64,000 nt of DNA, taken from positions 76,341,302 to 76,405,301 of the forward strand of contig NC_088799.1 of NCBI RefSeq assembly GCF_011386835.1. The letters run 5' to 3'. The stretch is from Chrysemys picta bellii. Lineage: Eukaryota; Chordata; Testudines; Emydidae. Made by a program: the position numbers and the translations under genes. Positions 46,557 through 57,026 of the stretch are shown here, one piece after another. The notes under the pieces are model-generated. The model was not told where the DNA came from, searched no databases, and was given only the letters and a program-made list of their open reading frames with translations. Each line of letters begins with the position of its first letter. Positions within the stretch are counted from its first letter, which is position 1.

Positions 46557-48965
46557 TTTTGGGTCACTGAGAACGAAAATGATGCTTAAAATTGTTGATT
46601 GCCTCTAGTTTTCAAGATATGCTATTGGGTCAGTATATACGACACTTGACTTGGGAATGGCGGAGGATAAGTGAGTTATAAAGGGAAGGGATCTCAATTT
46701 AAACCAGAAATTACTAAAATACATCTTTGACTGGATCTATGAATAAATCTATGACTGGGTTTGGACAGTACTTGCTTTTTAGGCAAAACAATGAATGATG
46801 CAATCTGAAGCTAGTATTGCGTCATACATGATATGAATTGAATCATGTTATTCCTAGAAGTCATGGATGATGCAATCATAACGAAGCTTACATCACTCTG
46901 CTGAACAAATTGCCCTAGATCAGCTCTAGAAATCATACAGTGTCGTGCTCTCTTATTTGTCAGTGTTTGATTTTGCAAAGGGACACATTTCTGTTTAGCC
47001 AAAGTGAGCAGAGATGCCTCGTACTTGTGTGAACAGTGCAGATAATTTCTGCTATGTTTGTGGTGAAGTGACTTTTGCATCACAAAAGCGCAGTATAACC
47101 ACTATGGTTAAGAAAGCCTATCACCTTTATTTTGGCTGCAAAATTGGAGATCAGGACAAGAGGTGGGCCCCACACATATGCTGCAACACTTGTGCAACAA
47201 ATCTTCACCAGTGGTTGAACAGGAAAAGGAAATCTATGCCTTTTGCAGTGCCAATGATTTGGAGAGAGCCAACAGATCATACCAGCAATTGTTACTTCTG
47301 CATGGTGCCTCCAGTTGGGAAAGGTGTGTCAAAGAAGAAAAAGTGGACTGTGCATTATCCAAACATTCCATCAGCTATACGCCCAGTACCCCATGGAGAA
47401 GGACTGCCGGTTCCTGATGCACCAGAATCATTCTCACTTGAGTCAGACGAGGAAGAGGAAGAGGATGAAACTTCTGGTCCTGAACCATCAATGTCACAGG
47501 ACCCACATTTTCTCCCATCCTCCTCCTCTGAACCACACCTCATAACACAAGGTGAACTGAATGACCTTGTCAGGGATTTGGAACTACCCAAGAGTAAGGC
47601 AGAGCTGTTGGGCTCCAGACTACAGCAGTGGAATCTCCTGGCAGGTGATGTTAGGGTTTCCATGTTCCGTGACCGTCAAAAGGATCTTGTCCCATTCTTC
47701 TTCATGGAAGGTGATCTTGTAGCCTGCAACAACATCGATGGTGTGATGGCAGCCCTCAACATCGTTCACGATCCAAATGAGTGGAGACTGTTCATTGATT
47801 CATCGAAGACGAGTCTTAAAGCTGTTTTACTGCATAATGGCAATGTTTTGCCATCAATTCCAGTTGGTCAAGCAGTCCATATGAAGGAAACCTATGACAA
47901 CATGAAATAACTTTTGAGGTGCATAAACTATGACCAACATCAGTGGCAGCTTTGTGGCGATCTGAAGATTGTTGCTCTCTTGCTTGGACTGCAGACTGGA
48001 TACACAAAGTACTGCTGTTTTCTCTGTGAATGGGATAGTCGTGCAAGAGATTCCCACTACATCAAGAAAGATTGGCCACTCCGACAGTCATTGGAGCCTG
48101 GGAGGAAAAGTGTTCAGCATCCACCACTTGTTGAATAAAGGAAGATTTTGTTACCACCCTTACACATCAAGCTGGGTCTGATGAAGAACTTTGTCAAGGC
48201 CATTGACAAAACACAAGCAGCTTTCAAGTACCTCCGTGGAAAATTTCCAAGGTTAAGTGAAGCTAAGATAAAGGAAGGTGTCTTTGTTGGTTCTCAGATT
48301 CGTGAACTTCTTCGAGATGATGCATTTGACCATGCACTGCGTGGCAAGGAAAAGACTGCATGGAAAGCCTTCCAGTTAGTGGCAATAAATTTTCTCGGAA
48401 ACAACAAGGCCGACAACTACAGGTTGTTGGTGGAAAACCTCCTCAAGGCATACAAAAGCCTTGGTTGCAACATGTCACTAAAGATACATTTTTTGCACTC
48501 TCATCTAGATTTTTTTCCACCGAACTGCGGAGCAGTGAGCGACGAGCACGGCGAGCGATTTCACCAGGACATTGCAACAATGGAGAAACGCTATCAGGGC
48601 AAATGGAGCTCATTAATGCTTGCAAACTATTGCTAAACAGTGACAAGAGATGCTCCATTTAATGAATACAAGAGACAGGCCAAGAAGCGCCGAGTAGACC
48701 CTGAATAGGACTAAACTATGTACATAAAAGTTTTTTGCCTTTTGTTTCATACTAAATTTTATTTATATAACCCTTTTGCTGATTTTTAAAGTGTTACATA
48801 AACAGGACAGGTGAAACACATGAAAAGACCTAGGTTTACAATTTATGATTAAAACTCTACTATTTACACAATATACATAGACATAAAATGTAAAAACTTA
48901 AATATCTTAGAAACAGTAGCCAATCAGTTGTTTTAATTGTCATATTTGAATTCAGCACATCAAAA
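46557..48965 (+). mobile_element. DNA transposon-like element, family not recognised
   Basis: About 2.4 kb bounded by long imperfect inverted repeats of at least 64 bp. The left arm starts TTTTGGGTCACTGA and includes TTAAAATTGTTGATTG and AAGATAT. The right arm, read inward, starts TTTTGATGTGCTGA and includes TTAAAACAACTGATTG and AAGATAT. The arms align without gaps at roughly two thirds identity. The target duplication is not clear. The interior carries one broken 565-codon frame on + (47014-48708). Relatives of this protein are, from memory, frequent as uncharacterised proteins in arthropods and cnidarians. I cannot name the superfamily. Confidence 0.6.
47014..48708 (+). pseudogene. Zinc-finger plus DDE-like transposase pseudogene, three in-frame TAA
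   Basis: One reading frame runs 565 codons from ATG 47014 to TAG 48706 and is interrupted only by TAA at 47908, 48136 and 48634, with no frameshift. The N terminus has C13-x2-C16 and C57-x2-C60, an arrangement like a ZAD zinc finger, and a further C93-x2-C96. A Glu-rich acidic stretch follows near residue 145. Counting stops as positions, LFIDSSKTSLKAVLL (D262), CGDLKIVALLLG (D316), a CFLCEWDSRA metal-type motif and SDEHGERFHQD (E514) could form an RNase-H-like DDE core with an inserted Cys/His site. That assignment is inference from motif order and hydrophobic strands. The last stop replaces the Trp expected after ANYC. Confidence 0.65.
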
Positions 48966-49411
48966 TACATAATAAATAGCACATTTTATCTCTGAAGCAG
49001 ACGACTTCTCAAAAATTGTAGACCAGTGTAATGAGAGATTTGGAGTAAATGAGATGAGTATTCCTTTCTTTTAGATATAGTTTGGCAGTAAATATTTTTG
49101 TAAAATACATCTTCTGAGGGGTTGTGTTTTAAGAAGCTGAGATATAAGCCAGGTGCATGGTTCTCAAAGCTGTAAGAGACCTACAGTATGTTGGGGGTGG
49201 AGGGGAAGCTTCATTGTCAATGCATTGATGCATATTTTTCATGTAAAGTTTTGTTAATTTTTACCAATATAGCAGTTAATTTGGCATGAAAAATATCCAA
49301 GAGAAGTAAGGATTTTAATTTTCATAAATAGTGTTCTAGAGATATACTAAAATGTGGGTGGATGTGTGTTGCTTAGACATCCATCTGTTGTTAAGTTAAT
49401 GTGTGTGTGTG

Positions 49412-49451
<40 letters not shown>

Positions 49452-49606
49452 CAGACAAACTACCTCAGTACTGCATAAGGGAAATGAGTGTGCCTGTTAA
49501 GTACTCCCAGTAGGAAGTTCAGCGTGTAAAAATACAAAAGGCAATTGGCACAGTTCATTCCTAGTGTAACTCCACTTTCCCCCCATTGTCTTGTAGCCTA
49601 GTAGTC
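48966..49606. repeat. Intergenic with TG/TA microsatellite
   Basis: A (TG)n-(TA)n simple repeat lies at 49401-49446. No gene or repeat end is seen in the remainder. Confidence 0.7.
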
Positions 49607-49609
49607 TAA

Positions 49610-49860
49610 GGGCTGGTCTACACTGGGGAGGGGGGGGAATCGAGCTAAGATACGCAACTTCAGCTACGAGAATAGCGTAGCTGAAGTCTACGTATCCTAG
49701 ATCGATTTACCTCAGGTCCTCATTGCGCGGGATCGACGGCCGCGGCTCCCCCGTCAACTCCGTTTCCGCCTCTCACTCTGGTGGAGTTCCAGAGTCAACG
49801 GGGAGTGCGTTCGGGGATCGATTACTACCCACTGATCCGGCGGGTAGGGAAGACGTACCC
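49610..49860. mobile_element. Harbinger-type miniature element, 251 bp
   Basis: Starts GGGCTGGTCTACACTGGGGA and ends with GCGGGTAGGGAAGACGTACCC (inward GGGTACGTCTTCC). It contains the hairpin CAACTTCAGCTACG...CGTAGCTGAAG and the GATCGACGGCCGCGG core seen in reptile miniatures of this type. The interior appears partly deleted. TAA on the left and AAG on the right do not give a clean target duplication. Confidence 0.75.
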
Positions 49861-51720
49861 AAGATTAGTTCTCTTATGTTCAGTCTTCCTTCTATTTTGG
49901 AAGGATTTCTCAAGCCACTTTGAATACTTTTTTTTTTAAAATGTTTTGATTTAAAAAAAATCCCTTCAGACCTTCCCTAAATGCATTTGAATGTTAATCT
50001 TTTATTATATTTTTAAATAAATATAAAAATGTTCAAGTGTCATTTGTATCATCAGTGCCTGCCCACCAAGTATTTTGATGGTAGGAACCAGTTCCTGAGA
50101 GAGAATTTCTTATAAATAGAGAAAGGGAACCTAATGTAGTTCTGTTAAGACAGGAGTTCTAGGTTGCTGGTTTTCACTATGTATAAGCACACAGGGATTA
50201 AATTCAGTTTAGGGAAGAGAGCCAGCACTGGCCTATGTGCTCCTTAAATCCTACTCAAACTGTATAATTCAGCATCAGCTATCTAATTCAGCATCATCAA
50301 GACACAAAGAAATTGCAGTCAGAATATAAAGAAATAAAGCAAATGGACAAGGTTCATTGCATCATCTAGAAGAATGTGAACTGGGTAATAATTTAAAGGC
50401 TGAAATAGGAATATAAAATTGAGTAGCCAGATTCTCTTCTGAATTATTAAGGATAATGACACTTGAGATGACACTCTGCCAATAAAGCATAGGTAAGAAA
50501 CTGTTCAGAGGGCAATCAAGTTGGAATATCCTCTGCCTTCCTGATATTTGATTGGATTTAATTATTCATCATCCAGCTTTTATCCCTAGCAAACAGGACC
50601 AATATTGAGAGGGAGTAAGTACATTTAACTAAAAAATACCATTTGCTTATCCTTGACCTAAACATGGAAATCTGCACAAATAATACTAGGGCAGAATATA
50701 GATCAGGAAAACAAGGCCTAGATTAGACTCTTGTGATGTCTTTTAAATGAGGTAATGGGATGCTAACAAAACTTTGCCATTACTAATTGGCCTCAATCAG
50801 AAGACAACGTTGACTGCTCTTGTGCTCATAAGCTGTCTACAAATAGAGCTCTTTTTCAAAGAAGACCAGTTCTAAAGACCCCAGAGGAAGATAACTGCGA
50901 CCCTAAACCATTTAGGGGGAGATTTTCAAATGTATGTACAGAATTTCAACATATCTTGTGCTCCTTAGTCCCTTGGGCATTTTTGAAAATCTTCACTTTA
51001 TACATTCTTGCCACCGTGCTGAGAGAAATCAAACAAATTTGCACACCTCAGTCATAACTCTTTAAGTTATATCAAGAGATCCTCAAGGGAAACTTAAATG
51101 CCAGCTCTTTAAAGTGTCAAACCATAATGTTCTTAAATTATTCAGAACAGTACTGCTGATAACACTACTTAGCACTTACATAGCACATTCCAAACATGTA
51201 TGAGCTAACTGCTACTAGCTACCTTTAGCCACAAATAGAACTGCAGGTTGTTGATTAGCTGTATCATGGAATTCAGGCAAAAATGATTAATACTAATTTT
51301 TTTTTAAACCAGTGGCAAATGTACTCAGTACTGCAGAGCGTATAGAATAGACCAAGCCCTTTCCCCAAGCACTTTGCAGTAAAAAAATATTCTAACTAAA
51401 AGCTGTATGAAGATTTTTAAAAGTAATTTCAAGAATGTGGATATTAGCAAGCAAGATTAACAACTGTGAAAAAGACACAACATTTATGTAAGGCAGCCAC
51501 AATCCATGAAATCTGAGCTTCAGCTATAAATACAAACAGTTGGTAAAGATTCTGATACAGATTCCCAAGTTGTAGTCCATTGAAGTTAATGGGATAGCAC
51601 CAGCTTACCAGAGGAGAATTTAGCCCAAAGTACATGGGACTGCACTCAATAATACAATGCCTTTGATTAGCCATTTTTATTCATCTGACTTATGCACAGA
51701 TGTTGCCAGGTGGCAGTATA
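49861..51720. other. Intergenic, unannotated
   Basis: AT-rich. A decayed palindrome GGAGATTTTCAAA to TTTTTGAAAATCTTC at 50923-50996 has the look of an old miniature element. No gene supported. Confidence 0.4.
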
Positions 51721-52139
51721 GCAACACACATGACCAGTTCTTCCCTCTTAAAACTATAAAGGTATGTGCCATGGTTACAGGACTAGCTGCTGCTCTCTGA
51801 CCCCATCTCTGATCTCTGAGTGCACCCCCTCAAGTATCAGGTCTCAAGCCTTTACTTTACTCACTGTGGAATCTCCCACTGTTAGACCAGGTCCTGGGCT
51901 TCAGTACCCTGAGTACCAACCATCCTTACCCTGAAGGTCCCACAAGGTTCAGGCAGCTGCAGTTCTTCCCTGCTGGGGCTTGTGACCAGTGGGTTAGTGA
52001 TCCAAAACAGCTTTCTAAAACAAAGGTATTGTTTGTTTAACCATGAGAACAAAACATGTAAAGAAAACAATTTTAGAACAACAAAACCTCAAAACAACTC
52101 AACCTCCTCTACTGAGGGGGAAATAGAGAAGGTTTAGGG
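51721..52139. mobile_element. Unclassified interspersed repeat, left of CR1
   Basis: CT-rich sequence (CTGCTGCTCTCTGACCCC, CCACTGTTAGACCAGGTCCT) of the sort found in retroelement bodies of reptiles. It may continue beyond the CR1 copy at 54040-54390. The class, strand and ends are unknown. Confidence 0.25.
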
Positions 52140-52237
52140 AAAAAATGGATAAATTAAACAGTAATAAGTCCAGGACCAGATGCTATTCCATCCAAGAGCT
52201 CTGAAGGAACTCATATATGAAACGGCAGAGCTACTAA

Positions 52238-52477
52238 GGCCTTGGCTACACTGGCAATTCACAGCGCTGCACTTGCTGAGCTCAGAGGTGTGAAAAAACA
52301 CCCCCCGCCCCCGAGCGCAGTGCTGTAAAGCGCCAGTGTAATCAGCGCCTGCAGTGCTGCACGCTCGCTCACAGCGCTGCAAGCTATTCCCCTCGGAGAG
52401 GTGGAGTATTTGCAGCGCTGCGAGACAGCTCTCGCAGCGCTGGCGGCACGACTACATCCGCGAGTGTAGCCAAGGCC
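52238..52477. mobile_element. 240-bp Harbinger-type miniature inside CR1
   Basis: Ends GGCCTTGGCTACACTGGC and, inward from the right, GGCCTTGGCTACACTCGC. Flanked by TAA on both sides (52235-52237, 52478-52480), a TWA-type duplication typical of Harbinger. The interior is rich in CAGCGCTG repeats. The CR1 frame resumes directly after it. Confidence 0.92.
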
Positions 52478-53150
52478 TAACTGTGGTATGTAACCTATCA
52501 CTTAAATCAGCTTCTGTGCCAGATGACTGGTGGATAGCTAATGCGATACCAATTTTTAAAAGAGGCTCTAGAGGCAAGCCTTGCAATTACAGCCTAACTT
52601 TAGTACCAGGCTAATTGGTTAAAACTGTAATAAACAGAACTCTCAGACACATAGATAAACATGCTATGTTGCAGAAGAGTCAACACGGCTTTTGTAAAGG
52701 GAAATCACGCCTCAACATTAGAATTCTTTGAGCAGGTCAACAAACGTGGGACAAAGGTGATCCAGTGGATATAGTGTACTTGGACTTTGAGAAAACTATG
52801 ATAAGGTCCCTCACCAAAGTCTCTTAAGCAAAAGAAGCAGTCATGAGATAATAGGGAAGGTCGTCTCATGGATTAGTAACTGGTTAAAAGACCGGAAACA
52901 AAAGGTAGGACTAAATGGTCAGTTCTCTGAATGGAGAGAGATAAATAGCTGTGTCCCCCAAGGATCTGTACTAGGGACCCATGCTGTTCCATATATTCGT
53001 AAGTTATCTGGAAAGGGGCGGGGGGTAAATGATGAGATGCCAAAGTTTGCAGATGATACAAAATTACTCAAGATAGTTAAGTACAAAGCAGACTGTGAAG
53101 AGTTATAAAGAGATCTCATTAAACTGGGTAACTGGGCAAGAAAATGGCAG

Positions 53151-53507
53151 ATGAAATTCAATGTTGATAAATGCAAAGTAATGCACATTGTAAAATATAA
53201 TCCCAACTATACATACACAGTGATGAGGTCTAAATTAGCTGTTACCACTCAAGAAAGAGACCTTGGAGTCATTGTGGATAGTTCTCTGAAAACATCCATT
53301 CAGCATGCAGCAGCAGTCAAAAAAGCTAGCAGAATGTTAGAAACCATTAGGAAAGGGATAGATAAGATAGGAAATACCATAATGCCCCTATATAAATCTA
53401 TGGTACGCCCACAGCTTGAATGCTGCATGCGGTTCTGGTCGACCAATCACAAAAAAGATATATTAGAACTGGAAAAGGTACAGAGAAGGGCAACAAAAAT
53501 GATTTAA
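53151..53507 (+). pseudogene. CR1 ORF2 fragment (C-terminal reverse transcriptase part)
   Basis: The 118-codon open piece starts MKFNVDKCKVMHI, continues through ERDLGVIVDSSLKTS and MVRPQLECC and ends RRATKMI. This is the region just after the catalytic FADD box of CR1/Jockey-clade reverse transcriptase. The preceding FADD lies upstream behind stop codons, so this is a fragment and not a gene. Confidence 0.85.
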
Positions 53508-54039
53508 GAGTATGGAACAGCTTCTATATGAGGAAAGATTAAAAAGCCTAGGACTTTTCAGCTTAGAAAAGAGACGACTAAGGGGGGGGGGATATGGTAG
53601 AGGTCTATAAAATCATGAATGGTGTGAAAAAAGAAGAGTTATTTACTCCCTCACATAACACAAGACCCAGAAATCACCCAATGAAATTAATAGGCAGCAG
53701 GTTTAGAACAAACAAAAGGAAGTACTTCTCCACACACTGCACAGCCAACCCATGGAACTAGTTGCCAGTGGATGTTGTGAAACTATAACAGGGTTAAAAA
53801 AAATTAGATAAGTTCATGGAGGATAGGTTCATCAATGGCTATTAGTCCAGATGGTCAGGGATGCAACCCCATGCTTTAGGTGCCCTTAGCCTTTGATTGC
53901 CAGAAGCTGGGAGTGGACAACAGGGGATAGATCACTTGAGGATTGTCTGTTCTCTTCATTCCCTCTGTAGCACCTGGCATTGGTCACTGTTTGAAGACCA
54001 CTGGTCTGACCCAGTATCACCAATTTTATGTTCTTACGT

Positions 54040-54390
54040 AAAAGGTCAACATGCAAGTCTATCTTCCTGAAGGGGAAGGTCTAGCTCCACCTTTCCTGAC
54101 CACATAGCAGGCTCATAAACCTATGAGACTTTTGGATGAGTGTGTGCCTCTTTAAAGCCTCCTGGATCCTTTGTTCCCCTTTCCCTCAGGGATGGCATCA
54201 CTTTTGCAGAAACTGGTCTGGCAGGTCAAGCAGGGGGGAGAAGTCAGGTAACAAAGTGAATGGCTCTTGCATCCTGTCTCAGGTGTTTGCTGAGAAGAGT
54301 CTAAAAGGATCCACCCTCCCTTCCTGGGTGCATTTCCTGACAATCCTTCTATTGAATTTACTCAGTATTTGCCTACAGTAGGCATCACAA
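54040..54390. mobile_element. Unclassified repeat-like sequence, right of CR1
   Basis: May be the continuation of the sequence at 51721-52139 split by CR1. Its CT/GA character is similar, but I could not define a shared family or a junction duplication. The 81-codon frame here has no support. Confidence 0.2.
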
Positions 54391-54483
54391 TAACCTGGTC
54401 AAGAGAATGCTCATAAAACATTACAGGCATCTTCAAATCCTTCACAGTATTTTAAACATGGCTCATTCAATGCATCTAAAGGG

Positions 54484-54541
54484 TGAAATCCTGACCACAT
54501 TGAAGTCCATGGGATTTCAGTGGGGCCAGGATTTTACCTGA
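54484..54541. repeat. Short palindromic relict
   Basis: GTGAAATCCTGACC and GGCCAGGATTTTAC pair across ACATTGAAGTCCATGGGATT. This is a common old amniote inverted-repeat motif (the 'tgaagtcaatggg' type). No target duplication is visible. Confidence 0.5.
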
Positions 54542-54929
54542 AACATAGCGTCAACAATTTAGGCTAAGTCTAGGCTAGAAAAATGGGTTGTCTTCTAAAT
54601 ATTTAATAAATAGCATTCTAACTAACTGGGGGTGAACACTTCACAAAGCAATCCTTCTATTTATGACATCTTGGGCCTCATCCTCAAAGAAAACCTGCAC
54701 AATACTTCCAAAAGTTGAGCCTAAAAATCATGCACTCAATAGAGACAGTGGATTTAGGGCTTATTACAACAATCTATAACCCACTAACAAACCCCCTCCT
54801 CCAGGTTCCTTTCCTCCTTAAGACAGGAAGGGTGTTAGCCCACTTCACCTTGAATTGTCCCTTTACATATGTGTTAACTACTTATGCTAAACAATCTGTT
54901 CCACCTTGTATTTAGCTGTGACACTCTGG

Positions 54930-55007
54930 GTATGTTTCCCAGACCTGAAGAAGAGCTCTGTCAAGCCTGACAGCTTGTCTCTTTCACCAACAGAAGTTGG
55001 TCCTATA
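54930..55007 (+). mobile_element. Interspersed repeat tail, left part
   Basis: CCTGAAGAAGAGCTCTGTCA, GCTTGTCTCTTTCACCAACA and GAAGTTGGTCCTATA belong to a widespread tetrapod repeat tail. It is interrupted by a GC-rich miniature at 55008-55209 and resumes with TCACCCACCTCGTCTC. The family name is not certain. Confidence 0.5.
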
Positions 55008-55209
55008 CAGCGGCGGCTCCAGATCTGGGGCCATGGGGGGCGCCCTGCCGGTCCCTGCGAGGGCGGCAGTCAGGCTGCCTTCGGTGGCTTGCCTGCGGGA
55101 GGTCCCCAGTCCCGCGGATTCGGCGGCAATTTGGCGGACCTCCCGCAGGCATGCCGCCGAATCCGTGGGACCGAAGGCAGCCTGCCTGCTGTGCTTGGGG
55201 CGGCCCCTG
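55008..55209. mobile_element. GC-rich palindromic hAT-like miniature
   Basis: The element starts CAGCGGCGGCTCC and ends GGGGCGGCCCCTG. Its interior GGCTGCCTTCGGTGGCTTGC and GCGGGAGGTCC pair with GGACCTCCCGC and GGACCGAAGGCAGCC, forming a long hairpin. It splits a tetrapod repeat tail. The right end is degraded and the target duplication unclear. Frames on both strands (up to 126 codons) are GC artefacts. Confidence 0.6.
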
Positions 55210-55282
55210 GTCCTCACCCACCTCGTCTCTTTTATATCCTGGGACCAACACAGCAACAACAACAACATTGGAAACAACAATT
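55210..55282 (+). mobile_element. Interspersed repeat tail, right part
   Basis: TCACCCACCTCGTCTCTTTT and ATCCTGGGACCAACACAGC, then AACAACAACAACA, continue the repeat of 54930-55007. Confidence 0.5.
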
Positions 55283-55726
55283 ATAAAGAGGTCTTTTCAC
55301 CTAATGTAGATAGGGCACGTCATATTAAGATGCATTAGCTGGTTGTGGTCATGACTAAGGGGGTTTAAACTAGCTAACACTTTTAAACAAAACTTACCTT
55401 GCCTACAGCTAATCTCAGTGCTGTGACTTAGATCAAAAGAAAGTTAATATAGAAGTAGTGTAATAAACTATGGAACCAATTCTCCCCTCTGCTGTACCTA
55501 CTCTCCTCCAGTGTAGCTCCAGACTTGAATTGCATCAGTGTGAAATTGAGTGGAGATTTGGGAACAGCTTTAATAGCTCTCACCTTTAAGGAAGCATGCC
55601 AAGGTACAGAGAAACTGCACTCTATTAATTAATGTTTATAAAAGCACTTTGAAGATTAAATGTGCTATATGTGAGCCAAATATTATTTTAGTAATACCTG
55701 TTTCTCTTCTTCAAAATACAGACTAT
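55283..55726. other. Intergenic, unannotated
   Basis: No gene or repeat end seen. A palindromic repeat half (GGGCCTGATTCTCC) begins at 55727; its other half lies at 57010-57026, beyond the inserted LTR. Confidence 0.4.
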
Positions 55727-55774
55727 GGGCCTGATTCTCCCATACATTTTCAGAACTACGTAAAGGGCCCTTAG

Positions 55775-57000
55775 TGTAAGTGGGGGAATGGTCCCACTAT
55801 TGTGGGGAACTTTCCTGGCTTATACACTACCCCGGTGAAGTGGGTTAGCAAAAGGATCTGAGTCCTCACTCCCACTCCCTTTACCCAGAGGCCTGCCTGA
55901 CCTCGAGGGCTCCCCTTCCACTCTCCTGTGTGGCAGAGTCTGTGTAACCCCGACAAGGCTGGGCCCAGGATTCCTGGGGGGGCTCAACCCCCACCTTGTT
56001 GTGGTCACTTAGGCCAGGGGCTAGGGTGTCCCCACTCCGGGGTGCTCTCTCTGCACTGGATGCTTCCCTGACCCACTGATCATTACATACAGTTCAAAGC
56101 AAATACAATTTATTAAACAGCAATCAATTTTAAAAAATAAGGAAAAAATGGTGAAAGGAAAACACATCACCCCGCTCTGTGGAATGGGGACATCACAACC
56201 AGCGCCTCTGGAACGTCAGGGCAGTTCACAGTCTGTTCCTCACAAGTCCCAGGCCCCTTCTCAGGCCCTGGCTGTGCTGCAGGGATGCTGTGGGTCAGAC
56301 ACTTGCTCTGGCGGTGGCCACAGGCTTTCAGGCTCTAGGTGGCAGGACCCTTCTTCCCAGTGTCACCCTTGCCCCGTCGGGGTTACAATCCCCCTCCAAG
56401 TCTGGCCTGCAGAGCCTCTTGGCTGGGGCATCTCCCTGTGCTGGGCCCACTGCCCTGGGTCCCCCATCGCTCTCCCCAGCTGCTTACTGCACCCGGCTCC
56501 GGACTGCTCCAGCCCCAGCTCCAGCCCCACCACTCTGCCTCAGCACGGCTGCTGCTGCTGCTGTTCTGGCCCACCTGGCTCTGGTTGCTGCAGCTCTCCC
56601 CCCAGCACAGGTCTGCTTTGTGCACTGCTTCTGTGACTCTGCTCCCAGCTCTGACCTGCTTCCTGGGCTGCTTTTCTGGCCCCTCTGGATCTGGCACAGC
56701 TCTGCTCCCCAGCTGAGCTGGGGCCCCTGCTCTCTCCTTAGCTCGGCCCCACTCTGTCTGACCCAGGCAATTCCAGCTCACATAGAGGACGAGCCCCCCC
56801 CCCCCCCCGGCCTCCTGACTCCCTGATTAGCCTGTCAATCAGGCTGACCTGGAGCATTGGCCTCTCCCCATTGTTCCTGGGGACTGTCAATCTCAGGGTC
56901 CTGATTTCCCATTGACCATTCCCCGTTTTTTTGGTACTGGGAGCTAGCCAACCAAAACACCCCCACTGAGTTTTAGTAAGGGGAGAACAGTCCCCTTACA
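55775..57000 (-). mobile_element. Solo LTR-like element, 1,226 bp
   Basis: Ends TGTAAG and CTTACA form the TG-CA inverted termini of an LTR. A 4-bp duplication TTAG flanks them (55771-55774, 57001-57004). On the - strand an AATAAA in the CTGTTTAATAAATTG stretch near 56110 would serve as polyadenylation signal, which sets the orientation. The interior is GC-rich at 56150-56800, and frames of 125-215 codons there are composition artefacts. It is inserted into a palindromic repeat whose halves lie at 55727 and 57010. No internal coding region remains, as expected after LTR-LTR recombination. A DNA-transposon origin cannot be excluded. Confidence 0.6.
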
Positions 57001-57026
57001 TTAGTATACAGGAGAATCAGCCTTCA

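Larger units (their letters stand above)
52140..54038 (+). mobile_element. CR1 LINE, 5'-truncated, with RT remnants
   Basis: The copy covers the C-terminal half of CR1 ORF2 and the 3' tail, ending TTTATGTTCTTACG. Protein remnants in different frames include VPDDWWIANAIPIFKRG, the reverse-transcriptase box PKFADDTKLL near 53040, and KFNVDKCKVMHI followed by ERDLGVIVDSSL and KVQRRATKMI (53151-53507). Stops and indels separate them, so the copy is dead. A Harbinger miniature with TAA duplications is inserted at 52238-52477. CR1 moves by target-primed reverse transcription, and 5' truncation is normal. Confidence 0.9.

Noticed and set aside
54906..55338. Overlapping GC-rich frames of 98-126 codons
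   Set aside because: They arise from the palindromic miniature at 55008-55209, which leaves both strands open.
56148..56826. Frames of 125-215 codons
   Set aside because: Inside the GC-rich interior of the LTR-like element. Cys/Pro/Ser/Leu-rich, and open in three + frames and on the - strand.
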